From Erinaceus europaeus (lineage: Eukaryota > Chordata > Mammalia > Eulipotyphla > Erinaceidae), in NCBI RefSeq assembly GCF_950295315.1, contig NC_080171.1, forward strand, positions 117,423,064 through 117,487,063: a DNA stretch of 64,000 nt. Reading direction: 5' to 3'. How positions within the stretch are numbered: the first letter of the stretch is position 1; each line of letters opens with the position of its first letter. Shown in pieces: positions 50,601 to 57,933 of this stretch. The notes beneath the pieces are model-generated. The model was not told where the DNA came from. It searched no databases and saw only the letters and a list, made by a program, of their open reading frames with translations. Made by a program: the position numbers and the translations under genes.

Positions 50601-52657
50601 GTTTTCCTTTATTGAGGGAATTAATGGTTTACATTTGACAATAAAATACAGTAGTTGATACATGTGTAGCATTTCTCGGTTTTCCACATAACACTCTAAC
50701 CCTCCACCTATGTCCTCCTCCAACATTATGTTCCAGGATCTGAACACTCCCCCACCCCAGCCCCGCCCCAGAGTCCTTTACTTTGGTGCAATAATCCAAA
50801 CCCATTCCAAGTTCTGCTTTGTTTTTTCCTTTTCTGTTCTCATTTTTCAACTTCTGTCTATGCGTGGGATTATCTCATATTCATCCTTCTCTGTCTGGCT
50901 GAACTCACGTAACATGATTCTTTCAATGTTCATCCAAGATGAGTCAAAAAAGGTAACAGCTTTAATAGCTGAGTAGTATTCCATTGTGTATATAGACCAC
51001 AGCTTACTCAGCCACTCAGCTGTTGTTGGACACCTGGGTTGCTTCCAGGTTTTGGCCATTACAACTTGTGCTGCCATGAACATAGGTAATATATAGATCT
51101 TTTTGGATGGGTGCATTTGGTTCCTTATGATATATGGGGGAATCGGAATCTTTTATTGGCCTGGAGGGAAATATGGATGTTGGGGGGGGATGTGCTACCT
51201 GCCTGGCCTTTAAGTGATTTCAGTCAGGTTGGATTTGTGCTGAAGACAGGTTTTCTCTCCCTTGCTGCTTCGCCATGTCTCTCTTCCTCAACAGTGAAAG
51301 AGAACAATCTGGACCCTTCTATTGTGTGGACCCATGTTTTACTCTCTTTTTCTTCTTTCTAGCCAAATGAAAACCAAACGAATATACCTATCAGTCAGTT
51401 GAACATGTCTCTACTCTACAGTGCTCCGATTGACCCAACAGAGTGGGTTGGCCTGAGGAAATCCTCCCCGTTGCTTGTCTACTTGAGGGTAAAGACTTTG
51501 TTGCCCTGCCACTGTGCTCCTCTGGAATTCTTGACCTTAAGAATCCTAATAACACTTTTAATAGTAACCTCAATTTCTTGCATGGTGTTTAGAATTACCT
51601 TTGAAACAGTTACATATTTTTAAAAAGTCATTATTAAAATGTGCTAAAAGCAACTTAACTGAATAATTTGAGGTCAGTGAAATAAATGATAACAGAGTAT
51701 CTGTTTGAACATTGTAGAACCACTACAATATTGAGGTAGACTGACAACACTATTTAAAAGTGTTCTAAATATATTGCATTTAAAAAAAAAAAGCCACTGG
51801 GGGTCGGGCGGTGGCGCAGCGGGTTAAGCGCATGTGGCACAAAGCGCAGGGACCGGCGTAAGGATCCTGGTTCCAGCCCCCAGCTCCCCACCTGCAGGGG
51901 AGTCGCTTCACAGGCGGTGGAGCAGGTCTGCAGGTGTCTGTCTTTCTCTCCTCCTCTCTGTCTTCCCCTCCTCTCTCCATTTCTCTCTGTCCTATCCAAC
52001 AACAAACAACATCAACAGTGGCAGTAATAATAATAACCACAACGAGGCTACAACAAGGGCAACAAAAAGGGGGAAAAATGGCCTCCAGGATTGATGGATT
52101 CATGGTGCAGGCACCGAGCCCAGCAATAACCCTGGAGTAAAGAAAAAAAGCCACTAATGTTAAATCTGTTGCAGACACAATGTTATTGAATAAAACATGC
52201 CAAATGGTTAACAGAGATTACTTCAGAGATGTAAATCTAGACTATAAGAAAGTTTTGCTGTCTAAATTCTGCTTTTCTACATATTTGAATAATGGGTATA
52301 TGTTACATTTAGAGGTCATTGAATAAAGAAAGCATTATTTTTTGTAAAGGGAACTTTGATTGCAAGGAGGACCAGCTACAAAGTTAATGAAAGCAATATA
52401 CTTTACTTTCAAGATTTTTTTCATTTTACTTGGATGAATAATATGAGCATTCTTAATATTATTCAGGTATTATATTTAAAATAAGGCACTGAAGGGCCAT
52501 GAGATATCTCACAGAGGAGCACACACCTTCCCATGCTCCAGGCCTAGTACCATTGGAGGCACCATGGGCAACACCAGAGGAGTTATAAGAATGTTGAAAC
52601 AGTTTAGTGGTTTATCTCTTGTCTCCCTCTCTTTTCTTCTCACCTCTCTCTCTCTCT

Positions 52658-52707
<50 letters not shown>

Positions 52708-54553
52708 TAATCTCTCTCTCTCTAAATTAAAATCAGACACTGGAGACTGCTTCATGGTGTTACAAGGTATGAGGTACTAGTTTAATTCCTGGTGCCACAT
52801 AAAAGAATTATAGTGATAAAGTAAACATTTACAACTGGGATATCTAAATGTACTCTGCATCTCATTTTGATATAACTTCATAAGTTTTCTCATTTTTTTC
52901 TCATTGAGCCAATTTACTTATAATAAATAGTATGAATGATAAAAGCTGCTATAAGTATAAAACAACCTACTGTTTGATCTAGGCAAATATATCTATCTAT
53001 CTGTTAAGTATTCCATTATTATCAGCAACGTTATTTTATTGTGACTCAAGTGCTTTTCAGTCCACATCTCTACCTCTCTCTGTATGTAAATTTCAGAGGT
53101 GGTCAGAAATGTCCACTGTAGCATCCCAAGAGAGGGCAGAGAGGGTGAAGTGCCAAGATTACAATGCCAGATGGCATTGAATGCAAGGACCCTGCTCTGA
53201 GCCCCTGGCCCCTGCAGGGGGAAAGCTTTTCGAGGGGTGAAGCAGGGCTGCAGGTGTCTCTCTCCCCCTTTCTTTTTTTCAGTTTCTGGCTGTTTCTATC
53301 CAATACATAAATAAAAGATCATAAAAAAAAAATTATTTTAAAAAGTGCCTAGCTTGCAAATGTAAGACCCTGAGTTTGCTTCCCAGCACCAAATATACCT
53401 GAGTAATGGTCTACCTCTCTCTCTTTCTCCATATATAGATCCCTCACTAGTAAGTAAGCCTTTATATATTCCCCATCTGACACATAGCCCACTCTGCCTA
53501 CTTGGCTTATCTACAACTCTATGGAAGTGTTTTTGCACTTCTGGTTGCTAATAATGTTGGGCCGGGAAAGTCCCCTTGAGTACTGGAGTGCATGTTTTCA
53601 GGAGCAGAGATTAGCAGCCCCAGTCTTCAGTCTCTTTCTAGGCCCTATTATTGTGGAGATTAGAATAATCTGCATTACAAGGTAACTTTGTGTTTCTACC
53701 TTACAGCATTGACTTCAAGACTATATATATTTTTTTATAGATGGATTTTTATAAAGGTTTAGACATCAGGCTTGGGATGTGATGATGTAGGTGGGGCAAG
53801 ATGATTTAATATAGGGCATACTGGGGAGTCGGGCAGTAGAGCAGCGGGTTAAGCATACATGGCAATGGCACAAAGCGCAATGACCACGACCTGTGTGAGG
53901 ATCCCGGTTCGAGCCCTCACCCCCCACACACACACACCTGCACGGGAGTTGCTTCACAAGTGGTAAAGCAGGTCTACAGGTGTCTGTCTTTCTCTCCCCC
54001 TCTCTGTCTTTCCTTCCTCTCTCCATTTCTCTGTCCTATCCAACAAAAACAACAACTACTACAACAATAAGACAACAAGAGCAATAAAACAACAAAGGAA
54101 TAAATAAATATTATATATATAGATAGCTATTATGTGTTGCAATATATGGCATATTATGTGTTGCTAAGATGATGATTTCAGGCACTGCTTTCTTCCATTG
54201 TAGAATAATCTTCTGATGTTGGCCATCCTGGCCTTTGAGGTTACAATTTATCGCCATCAGGAATACTATAGAGGTCGAAACAACCTCATGGCTCCTGTGT
54301 CTAAAACCATCTTTCATGACATTACGAGACTCCATCTAGATGACGGAATCATTAATTGTGCCAAATACTTCATAAATTACTTCTTCTACAAGTTTGGTCT
54401 GGAGGTGAGTTCCCTTCTTGTGTGAAAACCTCAATAGCTGCTCTGGCCAATTAACTACTGGAGCTTCTGTGTACATTTTTGTAATTCCTATCATCTCAAA
54501 TGAGAAGGAAGAGATTTCTGTTCAAGAGTATCTGAGTTGGTTGCATGCTTTTT

Positions 54554-54589
<36 letters not shown>

Positions 54590-57000
54590 TTATTATCTTT
54601 ATTTATTTATTTATTTTTGGATAGAGACAGCTAGAAATTGAGAGGCAGGGGGAGAGGGAAAGAGTCAGACTGACTCCTGCAGCCCTGCTTCACCACTCAT
54701 GAAGCTTTCCCCCTGCAGGGAGACCAGAGGCTTGAACCTAGGTCTTTATGCATTATAACATGTGTGCTCAACCAGGTGCACCACCAGCCGGCCCCTGGTT
54801 GAATGCTTTCTGAAACCAAGGGCAAGAGCTATATTCTGCTACAGTGAAACTAGTCTCCTTAAATCTCTGTGCATGCATGTCATTCTTTATTTTCTCTGGT
54901 TTCATATTTAAGATAGGACCAATTGACATGAACTCATCTTCTGTATTATATATTTTGAAAACATGAGTTGAGAAAAACCAACAAGAGAAGGACCAGTATT
55001 GAGTGATCTTACTTCTAGGTGGAACTTAGGAAACAAGGACAGAAATGGAGAAATGGAGGGAAACTTGGACTGTTGTTTGGTGTGGAGTATATCACACCAA
55101 AGCAAAGGATTCTGGGAAAGGAGAGAAATGCAGAAGATGGAGAGGGTCTTGGTGCACGATGATGTGAAAAGGACATAACCTGGGGGTGAGGGTGCTCTAC
55201 AAACACCTACCACAGGGAGATGGGAAACTGTCCCCATGTGGCAACAGCTGTCCTGTATACCATTCACCCTCCAGTAAAATGATATATGTGTAGAAATAAA
55301 TAAATAAATAAATAAAAAGGAGGGGAAGAAGGTGTACTCCTAGCTAGAATGAATTATTTTGGCCTGAAATGAGGTAGCCTGGCCCTCAGTAGACTGAATT
55401 TGGAACTGTGGTATTTCACTTACTGTAATTCTCTCCACTGTTTGAAAGGACTTTATGAAAAGGCATGGCATCAGTTTTTTCCTGGGGAAGTAAGGTAGAG
55501 AGAATTTTGATTTCCATGCTAGAAGACATACCAGAGACATAAGACTCAGTGAGCTTGTCCAAACAGATCCGTCTCATGAATGCAGTTCTCTGCAACCCTC
55601 CCAGGACTGACAGTGACAGTGACACCTTCCCCCTTCCCTGAACACCCAATGCGTTCCCTCTTTTTTTTTTTTATCCTTACGCAGACCTGTTTCCTAATGT
55701 CAGTTAACGTAATTGGTCAGCGAATGGATTTCTATGCCATGATTCATGCCTGTTGGCTCATCGCCGTCTTGTATCGACGGAGAAGAAAAGCAATTGCAGA
55801 AATCTGGCCCAAATACTGCTGCTTTCTGGCCTGTATCATCACTTTCCAGTATTTCGTCTGCATAGGCATCCCTCCTGCACCTTGCAAAGGTGAGTGTGCC
55901 CTTCCTGGATTTGTCTTCTCTAACCAGTAGTCCATACTGACTGGACAGTGGGAAAAAGAACAGTTAAGTGTCCTGATTTTACACTCATTGCTTCCTCACC
56001 TGCAGATTACCCATGGAGATTCAAGCATGCCAGCTTCAATGACAACATCATAAAGTGGCTTTACTTCCCAGACTTCATTGTGAGGCCCAACCCTGTGTTT
56101 CTCGTCTGTGAGTACTGTGACCACATAGCCACAGAGCATTGCATTCGCGTTTACTTTCGCTAATCTAGCTTCATGCCTTATGCATTAGTGCCTGTGTTTC
56201 TTCCTCTGCATTTTAGTATCATGTAAATGCTAGTCTCACGGCCTCAAAATCACACTTGCTTAATGGGTTCTACTTGTCTTATTATGTTGGCAAAATTAAT
56301 AAATATTGGGAATGCCATATTTTCTTTTATGATTTCATCTCTCAACACACACTCTGCCAACACCACTGCCATCTCCCAAGACACATTTCTACTCACCAAC
56401 TTTTTGAAAGTAGATTCGAGACAAAGACCTTGTATTTTGCAAAACATTTTTTTTCTATTTCCTCTTACAGACAGGGAAAACTTAAATATACAGCTATGGT
56501 TGCCAGGAAGATTAACCCCCACCCCCAAATAAAGATGCTTATGCTGACAGGGAATGCTGGGAAAGCAATGTACTGACAAAACACAATCAGATTGCATTGA
56601 AAGGACAGGGAAGCAATCTGATGCTGATAGAGGTCACCTCAGTTTATGTGAGACCCAGCTCTAGGCAGGTGGCTACAATCAAAGCTTCATCAGCCTCCCC
56701 CAAACTCTCTCTCTCCCCAAAATTATCTCTCTTGCTCCCCTTCACCATCTCTTCAATGCAGTAAGTGCTCTGGCAAGACTCTTAGGAGTACAAAGGCAAA
56801 GGGTGGTTGAGAGGAAAATAGAGCATGATATTGGCATCTACCAAGAGACAGAAAGATAAAGGTGGGGGCTCAGAGAAATGGCTCAGCTACTGCAGTGCGG
56901 GGATGTGCATGGCTAAAGGCTTCCAGTTCAGTGTCTGACACTGTATGTGCTAGATTGGTGACTCAACTGCCCTTTCTCCTCTCATGTGAAGTATGTGTAT

Positions 57001-57062
<62 letters not shown>

Positions 57063-57887
57063 GAAATGAAATGAAGGGCTGGGTGGTGGCACACCTGGTT
57101 GAGCACACATGTTACATAATGCAAGGGCCTAAGTTCAAGTCCTCAGTCTCCCCTTGAAAGGGAAAAGCTTTGTGAGTGGTGGAGCAGGGCTGCAGGTGTC
57201 TCTCTGTCTCTCTCCCTCTCTATCACCTTCTTCCCTCTTGATTTCTGGCTGTCTCTATCCAACAAATAAGAAAAGATAATACAAAAAAAGTGTTTAAAGA
57301 AGTGAAATGAAGTGAAAACTGAATCCTCTGCAAAAATTTGGTGGAAGATAACTGCAAAGAAATATAATCATCTGAAAGTCAATGGAGAATAGCACAGACA
57401 CCACTCACTGGCCTGCAGGCAAAATCCAAGGACTCTCACTTGGAACCCTAGAGTGTTGGTGGTTCCCCTTGTATCCCACCAGGTGGGAAAGAACTGAACT
57501 CCCGACAATGGGATCCAGGATCTGTTTGATCATGCACCTTGGTAACACAACTCCCTAAGAAATTGGGGTGTGGGCTGTATAGTTTAGGGGTTATTTCTTA
57601 CATTGTATAACCCTGGAAGAGGAAAAGATGCTTGAACTATCTAATCTCTGTCTTGCCAGATGACTTCATGCTGCTTTTATGTGCCTCCTTACAAAGGCAG
57701 ATTTTTGAGGATGAAAATAAGGCTGCAGTAAGAATCATGGCAGGGGACAATGTCGAGATTTGTATGAACCTTGATGCAGCCTCCTTCAGCCAACATAACC
57801 CTGTACCAGACTTCATTCACTGCAGGTAATGGCTGCTGTGTAGAGTTGGTATGTGCACTTCACCAGGAGAAAATACCTCTGCTTAGA

Positions 57888-57933
<46 letters not shown>

